9,488 bases of DNA from Acidobacteria bacterium AH-259-L09 (GCA_027717875.1 JALLOL010000085.1:1-9488); one strand, 5' to 3'. Shown: positions 1 to 7,111, counted from the first letter of the stretch. The notes: a model not told the origin generated them from the sequence alone. A program made the numbers and translations.

Positions 1-870
1 CAACTTGGTGACGACGATCTCGTATGGCTTCTGGGTCCCTTCCACATAAAAGTAGATGGGCTCGTTGAGGTATTGGTCTTTTCTCTTGATGCGTTTTCTT
101 CCCACCCTGATTTCCAACTCGTAGCGCTGCCTTCTAAAATCGATGTCCTTCATCCGAAGGTAGACCCCAAAAACCTTCATGATTCCAGTCTTTTCCTGCA
201 GTTCAAAATTGTAGTACTCCCGTTCCAGGGATTTCTTGAATGCAGACAATTCGCCGGATGTGGAGCTGGCTTTTTCACTGACTTGCGTAAGACCCTCACG
301 ATTGTTTTCGATATCTGATCGATTGCGCGTCGACATCTCACGCACTTGACCGATCTCCGAATGAGCCTGGCCGACTTGCTGTTTGACTTCTGTAGCCTCC
401 ACTTTTAAATGAGCTGTTTCTTCTTTCAGGGCATCGACTTCACTTTGATTGGCTTTTTCGATGGACATGGACTCCAGCTCGTGTGATTGTTGCGTCTGTT
501 CCGACTTCAACTCAGTGTAAAGACCCTTATAGTGGTTCAGCTGCCCGGCCTGAACGCGGAGTTTCGACTGGCTTCCCGATAGCCCCGTTTCAAGAGTTTC
601 GATTTTTTCTTGAGAGCTTCCCAAATCCTGTGTCACGCTGGAGAGCTGACTTTGGCTGGCAATCAGGCTGACATTGAGCTGGTCAATTCTCTGTTGAGCT
701 TCGAAAACGTAGTACGCCAGAGCACAGAGCGCAGCTACCAGAACAATCAAGCCCACAATATTTTTTGTTGCCCTGGACTCTGCCTTAGCCTCACCTTCAA
801 TTCCACTGCTCTTCCTGACGCGGGAAAATAAAGGATCTTCAAAGCCTTTGATTTGCTCCGAGCCATTCAT
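1..870 (-). CDS. Single-pass membrane protein with long coiled coil, function unknown (partial, 3' end beyond left edge)
   Basis: The frame is open from an ATG at 870 to the first base of the window, giving 290 residues with no stop, so the C-terminus lies outside. GGAGG at 875-879 sits 4 nt before the ATG and fixes the start. Visible parts: a polar cytoplasmic N-terminus (1-36), one hydrophobic helix at about 37-56 (NIVGLIVLVAALCALAYYVF), then about 160 residues rich in Q, E, S, K and L with heptad-like spacing (57-219), typical of a coiled coil. The last 70 residues change character, with alternating hydrophobic and charged residues (YELEIRVGRKRIKRKD, then NEPIYFYVEG), suggesting a beta-rich domain. 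The predicted topology is type II: short inside, long rod outside. The helix and rod are seen directly; the beta domain is inferred. I recognise no named family. A structural, envelope-spanning or sensory role is possible but not shown. Confidence 0.85.
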   Translation of the reverse strand, partial: MNGSEQIKGFEDPLFSRVRKSSGIEGEAKAESRATKNIVGLIVLVAALCALAYYVFEAQQRIDQLNVSLIASQSQLSSVTQDLGSSQEKIETLETGLSGSQSKLRVQAGQLNHYKGLYTELKSEQTQQSHELESMSIEKANQSEVDALKEETAHLKVEATEVKQQVGQAHSEIGQVREMSTRNRSDIENNREGLTQVSEKASSTSGELSAFKKSLEREYYNFELQEKTGIMKVFGVYLRMKDIDFRRQRYELEIRVGRKRIKRKDQYLNEPIYFYVEGTQKPYEIVVTKL

Positions 871-953
871 AATTCCTCCAATCGAATCAGTCTATTGTTG
901 ATGTTTCTCTCACCAGCTTATTTAGATTGGGAGTGCTGTAAAATGTTTCAAAG
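871..953. promoter_or_regulatory. Divergent intergenic region, weak promoter candidate for the leftward gene
   Basis: This gap separates the leftward coiled-coil gene from the small rightward frame. Read on the minus strand it holds TTGAAA (946-951) and TCTAAA (921-926), 19 nt apart, which loosely resembles a sigma-70 promoter with a long spacer. The match is poor and could be chance. No convincing promoter or ribosome binding site is seen for the rightward frame at 954. Confidence 0.2.
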
Positions 954-1325
954 GTGTCCACAACTGGTTCAATCAGCTTCAACCACGGCTCGCTCTATTA
1001 CACACTTTACTTTTCCAATCATGGTTGGCTTGCGGCTGACTTGGCCCAGTATCTGGGTGATGTCTTGACGGCCGAAGATCGGCCGATCGCCATCCTCAAG
1101 CTTCTGGGTTATACAATGGAAATTCAGAAGGAAAGGCCATCTCGCCACGCAGACCATTGGGTAGAGATTGATCTTGAAAGGCGCGTTCTCGCTACCAATT
1201 CAGAACTGGTCCGCAAGGCAGTCGACCAAGCCACCCCTGGCCCAGAAGATCCCTACAGTCCCACGGCGCTGCGTCGTCTGCACGAGGTTTTAGACGAACA
1301 CGATTTTACGGTAGAGCTGTTTTAG
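954..1325 (+). CDS. Small hypothetical protein, 123 aa
   Basis: A GTG-initiated frame of 123 codons fills most of the space between two minus-strand genes. An in-frame TAA at 939-941 limits extension upstream. No good Shine-Dalgarno lies before the GTG; AAGG at 951-954 is too close. A TTG at 1041 (codon 30) is a possible later start. The product reads like a folded globular protein: an aromatic N-terminal stretch (SLYYTLYFSNHGW), then amphipathic segments (LAADLAQYLGDVL, AIAILKLLGY-like region) and an acidic C-terminus ending HEVLDEHDFTVELF. There is no signal peptide and no membrane helix. It ends 36 nt from the convergent carboxylase gene. I do not recognise the family. The protein-like composition supports a real gene, while the weak start leaves open a chance frame or the remnant of a longer gene. 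Confidence 0.5.
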   Translation: MSTTGSISFNHGSLYYTLYFSNHGWLAADLAQYLGDVLTAEDRPIAILKLLGYTMEIQKERPSRHADHWVEIDLERRVLATNSELVRKAVDQATPGPEDPYSPTALRRLHEVLDEHDFTVELF

Positions 1326-1361
1326 GAAGGGCGTTTCCGGGGACAGAGCATTTCGAGGCCC

Positions 1362-2990
1362 CTAAACCTGCAGCATTCCCGTCTTAAACTCCGGGAACTG
1401 AGGATTGAGGGCCGCAACCTCCAAGGCCAGTTTCAAAGCCTGTCGCGTGCGGTGTGGCTCGATGATTTTATCGACCCAAAGCCGCGCTGCTGCATAGCGC
1501 GGATCCAATTGCTGGGTATACTTCTGGCTAATGTTCTCCAGTAACTTCTGGCGGGTCTCTTCGTCAATCTCCTTGCCTTCACTTCTCAGCTGGCGAACTC
1601 TTAGGTCGAGCAATGTCTTTGCGGCTTGCTCAGCCCCCATGACCGCATAGCGGCACGTGGGCCATGCCAGGATGAAACGGGGATCGTAGGCCTTGCCGCA
1701 CAGAGCATAGTTGCCGGCTCCATAGCTGCCTCCCGTAATCACCGTTATTTTGGGAACAACACTGTTGGCAACCGCATTGACCATTTTTGCCCCAGACTTG
1801 ATGATTCCAGAGATCTCAGCTTCTCTCCCCACCATGAAGCCGTTCACGTCCTGAAAGAAGAGTAAGGGGATGCGACTTTGGTTGCAATCCATCACAAAAC
1901 GCGCCGCCTTGTCGGCACTTTCCGTGTAGATCACTCCCCCGACCTCGAAGGGCTGATTGGGCACTTTAACGTGCTGCTTCTGATTGGCCACCACTCCCAC
2001 CGACCATCCCGCCAAATGGGCATAAGCGCAAATCAGAGTTCGCCCGTATTCGGCCTTATACTCGATCAACTCACCTTCATCGAAAATACATTCAAAGATT
2101 TCTCGGACGTCGTATTCTTGGGAGGGATCGAGCGGCATGCGCTGGTAAATTTCCTGAGGGGAACAACGGGGTGGTTTCTCCTCAACTCGCTTGAAGGGAG
2201 TTTTGGGAGGTTCTGCCAACTCACCGACGAGTTGCCGGATACGCTCGAGGCAACTTTCATCTGTCTGTTCCCGAAAATCGATAGTCCCGCTCAGCTGCGA
2301 ATGAAGTTTTGCCCCACCCAGCTCATCACTGTCCAAGTCCTGACCAATAGCAGCCTTGACCAGAGAGGGTCCGGCAATGTAAAGACCACTGCCTTCGGTC
2401 ATCAAGATCTTGTCGCACATGACGGGAAGATACGCTCCCCCAGCCACACAATGCCCCATAATGGCCGCGATTTGAGGAATGCCCTCGGCCGAAATACGAG
2501 CGTTGTGGCGAAAAATGCGACCAAAGTCATCCTCATCGGGAAAGATCTCATCCTGGAGTGGCAAGAACACGCCGGCAGAGTCAACCAGATAGATCAAGGG
2601 CAGCCTGTTGTCCATGGAAATACGCTGAGCCCGCAGCACCTTTTTCACGGTGGTTGGAAAGAAGGCACCTGCTTTGACGGTAGCGTCATTGGCAATGATC
2701 ATGAAGTGTCGACCTTCGACTCGACCAATTCCAGTGATGACGCCTGCTGCGGGAGCGCCGCCCCACTCTTCATAGATCTGAAAAGCTGCAAACAAACTGA
2801 GCTCAAAAAAGTCGGTCTGGGGATCGATCAGCTTCTGGATGCGCTCCCGGGCGGTCAGACGGCCCTTTTTGTGCTGCTTTTCAATAGACTTCCTGCCTCC
2901 ACCCAATTCGATTTCTCGCTCGCCGGCCCTGATCAGTTCCAGGATCTCATCCCAGGATTGGCATGTCTCTAACGTTCTCTTGGCCACCAC
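1362..2990 (-). CDS. Acyl-CoA carboxylase carboxyltransferase (beta) subunit, methylcrotonyl-CoA carboxylase type
   Basis: A 542-residue crotonase-fold carboxyltransferase, which moves CO2 from carboxybiotin to an acyl-CoA in the cytoplasm. The length fits methylcrotonyl-CoA carboxylase beta. The N-half carries the ERIQKLIDP region (49-57), LVDSAGVFLPLQDEIFPDEDDFGRIF split over 135-160, and the oxyanion-forming AGGAYLP (183-189), then GPSLVKAAIG (207-216) and LGGAKLHSQLSG (224-235). The C-half has GFMVGREAE (384-392), GAKMVNAVA (400-408), GGSYGAGNYALCG (420-432) and VMGAEQAA (450-457). These motifs resemble MCC beta more than propionyl-CoA carboxylase beta, which suggests leucine/isovalerate degradation, though geranyl-CoA or another acyl-CoA cannot be excluded. 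The start is one of two consecutive GTG codons (2990 or 2987). The purine-rich GAGGGAGGA abuts the first, so the second has the more usual spacing. No biotin carboxylase, biotin carrier or acyl-CoA dehydrogenase gene is nearby. Confidence 0.95.
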   Translation of the reverse strand: MVAKRTLETCQSWDEILELIRAGEREIELGGGRKSIEKQHKKGRLTARERIQKLIDPQTDFFELSLFAAFQIYEEWGGAPAAGVITGIGRVEGRHFMIIANDATVKAGAFFPTTVKKVLRAQRISMDNRLPLIYLVDSAGVFLPLQDEIFPDEDDFGRIFRHNARISAEGIPQIAAIMGHCVAGGAYLPVMCDKILMTEGSGLYIAGPSLVKAAIGQDLDSDELGGAKLHSQLSGTIDFREQTDESCLERIRQLVGELAEPPKTPFKRVEEKPPRCSPQEIYQRMPLDPSQEYDVREIFECIFDEGELIEYKAEYGRTLICAYAHLAGWSVGVVANQKQHVKVPNQPFEVGGVIYTESADKAARFVMDCNQSRIPLLFFQDVNGFMVGREAEISGIIKSGAKMVNAVANSVVPKITVITGGSYGAGNYALCGKAYDPRFILAWPTCRYAVMGAEQAAKTLLDLRVRQLRSEGKEIDEETRQKLLENISQKYTQQLDPRYAAARLWVDKIIEPHRTRQALKLALEVAALNPQFPEFKTGMLQV

Positions 2991-3079
2991 TCCTCCCTCG
3001 TGAATCCTTCTCGTCCATTATATATAGGGCTGGATCACCATCATAGAGAGTCTCTGTAGAGTGAGAGTGCTTCGTTGCG
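2991..3079. promoter_or_regulatory. Divergent promoter region between carboxylase and exporter operon
   Basis: The shared upstream region of two divergent transcription units is AT-rich in the middle. On the minus strand TATAAT lies at 3017-3022, a perfect sigma-70 -10 box about 30 nt before the carboxylase start, but no good -35 is found at 16-18 nt. The plus strand reads TATATA at 3019-3024, usable as a -10 for the exporter, again without a clear -35. An imperfect palindrome with 5-bp arms, AGAGA and TCTCT around one central base, lies at 3045-3055 and could be an operator. The -10 is seen directly; promoter function is inferred. Confidence 0.4.
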
Positions 3080-4258
3080 TTGACTTCAGCACGCACTGCC
3101 CATAGAATTCCCGGCGTGCGGAACACTGTTCTGCCAGAACTCCTGTTTGCGCTTCTCACTGCTGCAGGCTGTTCTTCATTCTTGCAGCTTGCCGGCTCCG
3201 AAGCAGATGTCCTCATTCTCTCAGGTACAGTTGAGTCCCGCCAGATCGAAGTGGGATCGAGAGTTGGGGGACGAATCAGTGAAGTCTCGGTTCAAGAGGG
3301 AGATACGGTCAAAGCCGGTCAACTTCTGGTTCGCTTTGAAACATACGATCTTTTGGCCAAGAAGGAGGAAGTTCAAGCTGCCGTCCGCCAGGCCGAAGCC
3401 GAGCTGGAGAAGCTGCGCAGAGGCTTCCGCCCCGAAGAGTTAAGGCAAGCTCGAGCGACGGCCGGGGCAGCTGCGGCTCAACTCGAACTGCTGCGCAGAG
3501 GTCCCCGCCAGGAAGAGATCGATCAGGCAGGGGCTGAGCTCGACCATGCCCAAAGCAATTGGAGAAATGCGCGAGCCAGGTTCAATCGCGTTGCCGACCT
3601 CTTCGAAAGGGGTGTTGTCTCTCGGCAGGAGCTGGACGATGCCCTCACCAACCACGAGCGTGCTGAAGCTCGGGAAAAAGCTATGCAGAAGCAGCTTGAC
3701 ATCTTATTGGCAGGGACCCGGCCTGAGGAAATTGAAGCTGCTGAGAAGCGGTACGAGGAAGCGATGGCACGGCTTCGTCTGCTGGAGCGGGGGTCACGAC
3801 GGGAAGACATTGAAGCGGCGCAAGCCCGATTCGAACGAGCTCAGGCCCAACTGAAGGCCATGGCAATTCAGCTAGCGGAGACCGAGGTACGGGCACCCGC
3901 CGATGCCTTCGTGGAAGTCCTGGACATCCGGCCCGGAGATTTGATTGCCTCCGGGTCTCCTATCGCTGTGCTTCAGGAACCGGATGAAATCTATGTTCAA
4001 GTCTACATTCCAGAGACGAAATTGGGATGGGCCCAGCTGGGGAAGCGGGTGCAAATTACGGTCGATTCCTTTCCCGATGAAAAATTCGAGGGGAAGATTG
4101 CCTTCATCGCACGGCAGGGAGAGTTCACACCGCGCAATATTCAGACGCGCTCCGAGCGAGAGCACCAGGTCTTTGCAGTGCGTGTAAATATCGAGAATCG
4201 AGACAATATCTTGCGCCCCGGGATGGCTGCGGACGTTCGCATCACACTGGAAAGGTGA
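3080..4258 (+). CDS. HlyD/YbhG-type periplasmic membrane-fusion protein (efflux adaptor), probable lipoprotein
   Basis: The adaptor links an inner-membrane ABC exporter to an outer-membrane channel. It has 392 residues from a TTG start. A GTG at 3116 (codon 13) gives a neater signal sequence (RNTVLPELLFALLTAAGC) and is a real alternative; neither has a good ribosome binding site. The hydrophobic stretch ends in AAGC with Cys31, so lipid attachment is likely although Ala at -3 is not ideal. Domains: first half of the lipoyl domain (about 49-87, with GGRISEVSVQEGDTVKAGQLLVRF split across it), a long alpha-helical coiled-coil hairpin (about 90-268), the second lipoyl half (269-299, RAPADAFVEVLDIRPGDLI), and a beta-barrel (302-392, including RPGMAADVRITL). 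The hairpin repeats an LRRG-x-R-x-E-E-I motif four times. The stop is 4 nt before the ATPase start, so the genes are one operon. The substrate is unknown. Confidence 0.92.
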   Translation: MTSARTAHRIPGVRNTVLPELLFALLTAAGCSSFLQLAGSEADVLILSGTVESRQIEVGSRVGGRISEVSVQEGDTVKAGQLLVRFETYDLLAKKEEVQAAVRQAEAELEKLRRGFRPEELRQARATAGAAAAQLELLRRGPRQEEIDQAGAELDHAQSNWRNARARFNRVADLFERGVVSRQELDDALTNHERAEAREKAMQKQLDILLAGTRPEEIEAAEKRYEEAMARLRLLERGSRREDIEAAQARFERAQAQLKAMAIQLAETEVRAPADAFVEVLDIRPGDLIASGSPIAVLQEPDEIYVQVYIPETKLGWAQLGKRVQITVDSFPDEKFEGKIAFIARQGEFTPRNIQTRSEREHQVFAVRVNIENRDNILRPGMAADVRITLER

Positions 4259-4262
4259 GATT

Positions 4263-5228
4263 ATGCCCGCCATTGTCGCTCAGGACCTGACCAAGCGATT
4301 CGCTGATCTTACCGCTGTCAATAACGTCAGCTTCTCCGTTGATCAGGGCGAAATCTTCGGCTTTCTGGGTCCCAACGGATCTGGTAAGTCAACGGTCATC
4401 AAATTGCTGTGCGGACTTCTACAGCCGAATGCCGGAACAGGCCAGGTGGAAGGGTTTGACATTGTTCGCGAATCGGACAAGATCCGGGAAAACACCGGAT
4501 ATATGTCGCAGCGGTTTAGCCTTTACCCGGACCTGACGGTTTTGGAAAATATCACCTTCTACGGGAAAGTCTATGGTTTGCAAGGGGAGCGATTAAAGCG
4601 GCGGCGCCAGGAAGTTCTTCAGATGCTCCAGCTGGAAGAACGTCAACATCAGCTTGCCGCAACCCTATCTGGGGGCTGGAAACAGCGACTGGCACTGGCG
4701 GTGGCCATTTTGCATGAGCCAAAGGTGATGTTTCTAGATGAGCCCACTGCCGGAATCGACCCCGTGGCTCGCCGTGAACTATGGGATCTGTTTTTCGAAT
4801 TCTCCAGCCAAGGCAGGACTCTTTTCGTCACCACCCATTACATGGACGAAGCGGAACGCTGTACGAGTGTCGGCTACATTTATATGTCCCATTTGATCGT
4901 CAGGGGTCAACCCAGCGAGCTGAAGCAGCTGCCCGATGTGACTCCGGAGGGGACTCGACGAATCGAGGTCAAATGCGATCATATTACGTCGGGCCTGGAG
5001 GTTATGCGCCGGGCACCCTATGTTCGGGATGCCACGATCTTTGGGCAGCTTATCCACCTGCTCATAGATGCCCATATCAACTTAAAGCGCATTCGGGAGA
5101 CGCTGGCCGAGGCGGGGATGGGAAGCATCGAAACCCGTGAGGTCGACCCTTCTCTAGAAGATGTGTTCGTTACCCTTACCCGAAAAATACAGGCCGAGAG
5201 GCGAAAGGCAGCAGTCTCACCAGGATGA
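4263..5228 (+). CDS. ABC transporter ATP-binding protein (ABC-2 type exporter)
   Basis: A 321-residue nucleotide-binding subunit that powers the exporter formed with its neighbours. All key motifs are intact: Walker A GPNGSGKST (36-44), Q-loop Gln83 in MSQRFSLYPDLTVLENI, signature LSGGWKQR (135-142), Walker B VMFLDE (155-160) followed by PTAGIDP, and the H-loop His192 in TTHYMDEAE. Residues after about 225 form the C-terminal extension common in the CcmA/DrrA/YbhF group, ending with DPSLEDVFVTLTR. E. coli YbhF carries two such domains in one chain, whereas this protein has one and presumably dimerises. The ATG at 4263 follows an AAGGTGAG ribosome binding site overlapping the end of the adaptor gene. 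Its TGA overlaps the permease ATG, which implies translational coupling. The cargo cannot be read from the sequence. Confidence 0.96.
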   Translation: MPAIVAQDLTKRFADLTAVNNVSFSVDQGEIFGFLGPNGSGKSTVIKLLCGLLQPNAGTGQVEGFDIVRESDKIRENTGYMSQRFSLYPDLTVLENITFYGKVYGLQGERLKRRRQEVLQMLQLEERQHQLAATLSGGWKQRLALAVAILHEPKVMFLDEPTAGIDPVARRELWDLFFEFSSQGRTLFVTTHYMDEAERCTSVGYIYMSHLIVRGQPSELKQLPDVTPEGTRRIEVKCDHITSGLEVMRRAPYVRDATIFGQLIHLLIDAHINLKRIRETLAEAGMGSIETREVDPSLEDVFVTLTRKIQAERRKAAVSPG

Positions 5229-6349
5229 GCATATTTCGAGGATTCGCCGCAGTACTTCACAAAGAGACCATCCAGATCCGCCGCGATACTTTCGCGCTGT
5301 TCTTGATCTTGGTCTTGCCCATGTTTCAGCTCCTGATGTTTGGCTATGCCATCGACACGAACGTACGCAACATCAGAACCGCCGTTTACAATCTGGACAA
5401 GAGCCGGGCCAGTCGTGAAATTCTCGATGCTTTTACCAACACGGATTACTTCGAGATCGTGCGTTTTGCAGAATCGGACCGCGAACTCAATGACTTGATC
5501 ATCTCCGGGCGGGTCAAAGTCGGCATAAAGATTCCTCCCGATTACTCAAAGCATATTCTTAATGGACGGCAGGCTACAGTGTTGGTCTTAATTGATGGTT
5601 CTGACTCATCAATCGCTTCACGAGCGATCAACGCCTCCACAGCCGTAGGATTGAGACGCTCACTCCAACAATTGGCGCTCAATCAGTTTGCTCAAGCCAA
5701 GATGCTGCCGATTGAGGTCCGGCCCAAGATGCTCTTCAACCCCGACATGCGAAGCGCCAATTTCATGGTCCCCGGCTTGATTGCCATTATTTTGCAGATC
5801 ATTACCACCTTCCTGACGGCCTTCTCGGTCGTGCGCGAGCGCGAGCGCGGCACTTTGGAACAACTCCTGGTGACACCGATAAAACCGTTAGGATTGATGC
5901 TGGGAAAGTTGACTCCCTATTGTGTCATTTCCTTCCTTGAGATGTGCAGCGTCCTCGTCATCATGCGCATCATCTTTCTGGTGCCCATCAGTGGAAATCT
6001 TTTGTTGCTCTTGCTTACGACCATCCCATTCTTGTTTACCGCCTTAGGAATTGGCCTCCTTATTTCCACCATCGCGAAGAATCAGGTCCAGGCAATGCAG
6101 ATGGCCTACTTCGTCATTTTGCCTTCGATCCTTTTGTCTGGCTTCATGTTTCCACGAGGGTCGATGCCAGTGGTGATGCAGTGGGTAGCCTACTTCATCC
6201 CTGCGACCTACTTTATTGAAATCATGAGGGGTATCGTTTTGCGGGGAGCGGGTTTTCTGCAGCTATGGCCCAACGTCCTGGCTTTAGTCATAATGGGAGG
6301 GTTCATCCTCGGCGTCAGCACCTTCCGTTTTCAAAGGCGGCTGGGCTAA
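5225..6349 (+). CDS. ABC-2 type transporter permease (YbhR/YbhS/YhhJ-like)
   Basis: A 374-residue inner-membrane permease of the ABC-2 family with the usual architecture. An N-terminal amphipathic stretch (KETIQIRRD, 13-21) precedes helix 1 (about 22-42, ending FGYAIDT). A roughly 135-residue extracytoplasmic domain (43-177) follows, then five more helices at about 178-201, 229-253, 258-282, 288-309 and 348-365. The cytoplasmic ERERGTLEQLLVTPI segment (204-218) between helices 2 and 3 is a family hallmark, and LSGFMFPRGSMP (304-315) is also typical. The ATG overlaps the ATPase stop as ATGA. Only one permease gene is present, against two (YbhS and YbhR) in the E. coli system, so a homodimer is inferred. 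With the ATPase and fusion protein it should form a tripartite exporter for a small molecule, drug or lipid-like compound. Confidence 0.95.
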   Translation: MSIFRGFAAVLHKETIQIRRDTFALFLILVLPMFQLLMFGYAIDTNVRNIRTAVYNLDKSRASREILDAFTNTDYFEIVRFAESDRELNDLIISGRVKVGIKIPPDYSKHILNGRQATVLVLIDGSDSSIASRAINASTAVGLRRSLQQLALNQFAQAKMLPIEVRPKMLFNPDMRSANFMVPGLIAIILQIITTFLTAFSVVRERERGTLEQLLVTPIKPLGLMLGKLTPYCVISFLEMCSVLVIMRIIFLVPISGNLLLLLLTTIPFLFTALGIGLLISTIAKNQVQAMQMAYFVILPSILLSGFMFPRGSMPVVMQWVAYFIPATYFIEIMRGIVLRGAGFLQLWPNVLALVIMGGFILGVSTFRFQRRLG

Positions 6350-6363
6350 CATACTTTTGGAGC

Positions 6364-6391
6364 CAAAAACGAAGTCCCAAAAACGAAAAAC
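6364..6391. repeat. Short intergenic array with 7-bp period, consensus (G/C)AAAAAC
   Basis: Four adjacent 7-bp units lie in the gap after the permease. Units 1 and 3 are CAAAAAC, unit 4 is GAAAAAC and unit 2 (GAAGTCC) is diverged. Seen another way, CCAAAAACGAA occurs twice (6363-6373 and 6377-6387), 14 bp apart. It sits in untranslated leader DNA before the DUF1080 gene. Its role is unknown. Confidence 0.6.
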
Positions 6392-6415
6392 TCAAGGGCT
6401 AGCAACCGAAGGAAC

Positions 6416-6422
6416 AAAGGAG
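6416..6422 (+). promoter_or_regulatory. Ribosome binding site AAAGGAG deciding the DUF1080 start
   Basis: AAAGGAG lies 6 nt before the ATG at 6429, and a hydrophobic signal peptide follows at once. This favours 6429 over an in-frame ATG at 6357, which would put a lysine-rich stretch read from the repeat region in front of the signal peptide. Confidence 0.85.
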
Positions 6423-6428
6423 ATAAAA

Positions 6429-7088
6429 ATGCGAGTTATCCCACTAATGATTGTCTGTATAGTCTCTTCGGTCACCGCGCTGAGCAGCGACCAGGACTGG
6501 ATTGACCTGTTCAATGGAAAGGATTTAACAGGATGGAAGGTCACCGGGAACCCGGCGGCTTTTTCCGTCCAAAACGGGACAATTTACTGCAGTGGCAGCA
6601 GGGGGCGGATGATCTATTACCAGAAACAGCCATTCGATGACTTCATCCTGAAAGCCGAGGTCAGGCACAGCCCAAAGGCCAACAGCGGAATTTTCTTCCG
6701 TATGACAGATGTACGGGATCCAGTGCAAACCGGTATCGAGATGCAGGTGCTTGACAGCTACGGAAAGGAAAACGTCGACAAGCACGACTTTGGGGCCATC
6801 TACGACATCCAGGCCCCCAGCAAGAACGCGGCCCGGCCGGCCGGCCAGTGGAACGATGTTTCGCTGACCTGCCGGGGATCAAAGATCCAAGTAGACCTGA
6901 ATGGGGAGCGCGTCATCGACATGGACCTCAGTCATTGGACTGAAGCCGGTTGGAACGCGGATGGCACCAAAAATAAATTCAAAACCGCCTACAAAGAAAT
7001 GACCAAGGCCGGGTACATCGCTCTTCAAGACCATGGTCACGAGGTGTGGTACCGCAACCTCAGGATCAAGCCACTGGGGCGGGAATAA
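6429..7088 (+). CDS. Secreted DUF1080 / 3-keto-disaccharide hydrolase family protein
   Basis: 219 residues starting at an ATG with an AAAGGAG site 6 nt upstream. Residues 1-19 are a Sec signal peptide (RVIPLMIVCIVSSVTALS), so the mature protein is periplasmic or exported. The rest is one concanavalin-like beta-sandwich of the DUF1080 family: WIDLFNGKDLTGWK (24-37), NSGIFFR (85-91), GIEMQVLDS (102-110), GAIYDI (122-127), GQWNDVSLTCRG (139-150) and the C-terminal GYIALQDHGHEVWYRNLRI (195-213). The length is about one domain, with no extra modules. Some family members hydrolyse 3-keto-glycosides made by Gfo/Idh-type dehydrogenases, but most are untested, so enzymatic activity here is inference from family. 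No sugar dehydrogenase is nearby. It follows the exporter operon by 79 nt on the same strand and may be a distal, separately translated cistron. Confidence 0.92.
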   Translation: MRVIPLMIVCIVSSVTALSSDQDWIDLFNGKDLTGWKVTGNPAAFSVQNGTIYCSGSRGRMIYYQKQPFDDFILKAEVRHSPKANSGIFFRMTDVRDPVQTGIEMQVLDSYGKENVDKHDFGAIYDIQAPSKNAARPAGQWNDVSLTCRGSKIQVDLNGERVIDMDLSHWTEAGWNADGTKNKFKTAYKEMTKAGYIALQDHGHEVWYRNLRIKPLGRE

Positions 7089-7111
7089 GACAACTGTGGC
7101 CCCCAGTTGTC
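7089..7111 (+). terminator. Hairpin directly after the DUF1080 stop codon
   Basis: A perfect 8-bp inverted repeat, GACAACTG (7089-7096) and CAGTTGTC (7104-7111), with a 7-nt loop begins on the base after the TAA. The following bases (AGCTTTCGG) contain no proper T-run, so it is not a textbook intrinsic terminator. It may weaken transcription into the next gene or protect the 3' end of the message. Confidence 0.4.

Noticed and set aside
73..831. Three short plus-strand frames
   Set aside because: They are antisense to the well-supported coiled-coil gene, have low-complexity or odd composition and lack ribosome binding sites.
1326..1361. Possible terminator between the convergent small frame and the carboxylase
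   Set aside because: Only a 4-bp GGGG/CCCC pairing around a 16-nt or longer loop is available and there is no T-run.
1878..2972. Long plus-strand frame of 364 codons
   Set aside because: It lies wholly antisense to the carboxyltransferase gene, whose translation shows conserved catalytic motifs along its whole length. The antisense product has no recognisable domain and is a frame shadow.
3872..4273. Minus-strand frame of 133 codons
   Set aside because: It is antisense to the fusion protein C-terminus and shows no independent start signal or family features.
6357..6428. N-terminal extension of the DUF1080 protein
   Set aside because: The extra 24 residues are Lys- and Thr-rich, come from the heptamer repeat region, and would precede a clear signal peptide that has its own ribosome binding site.
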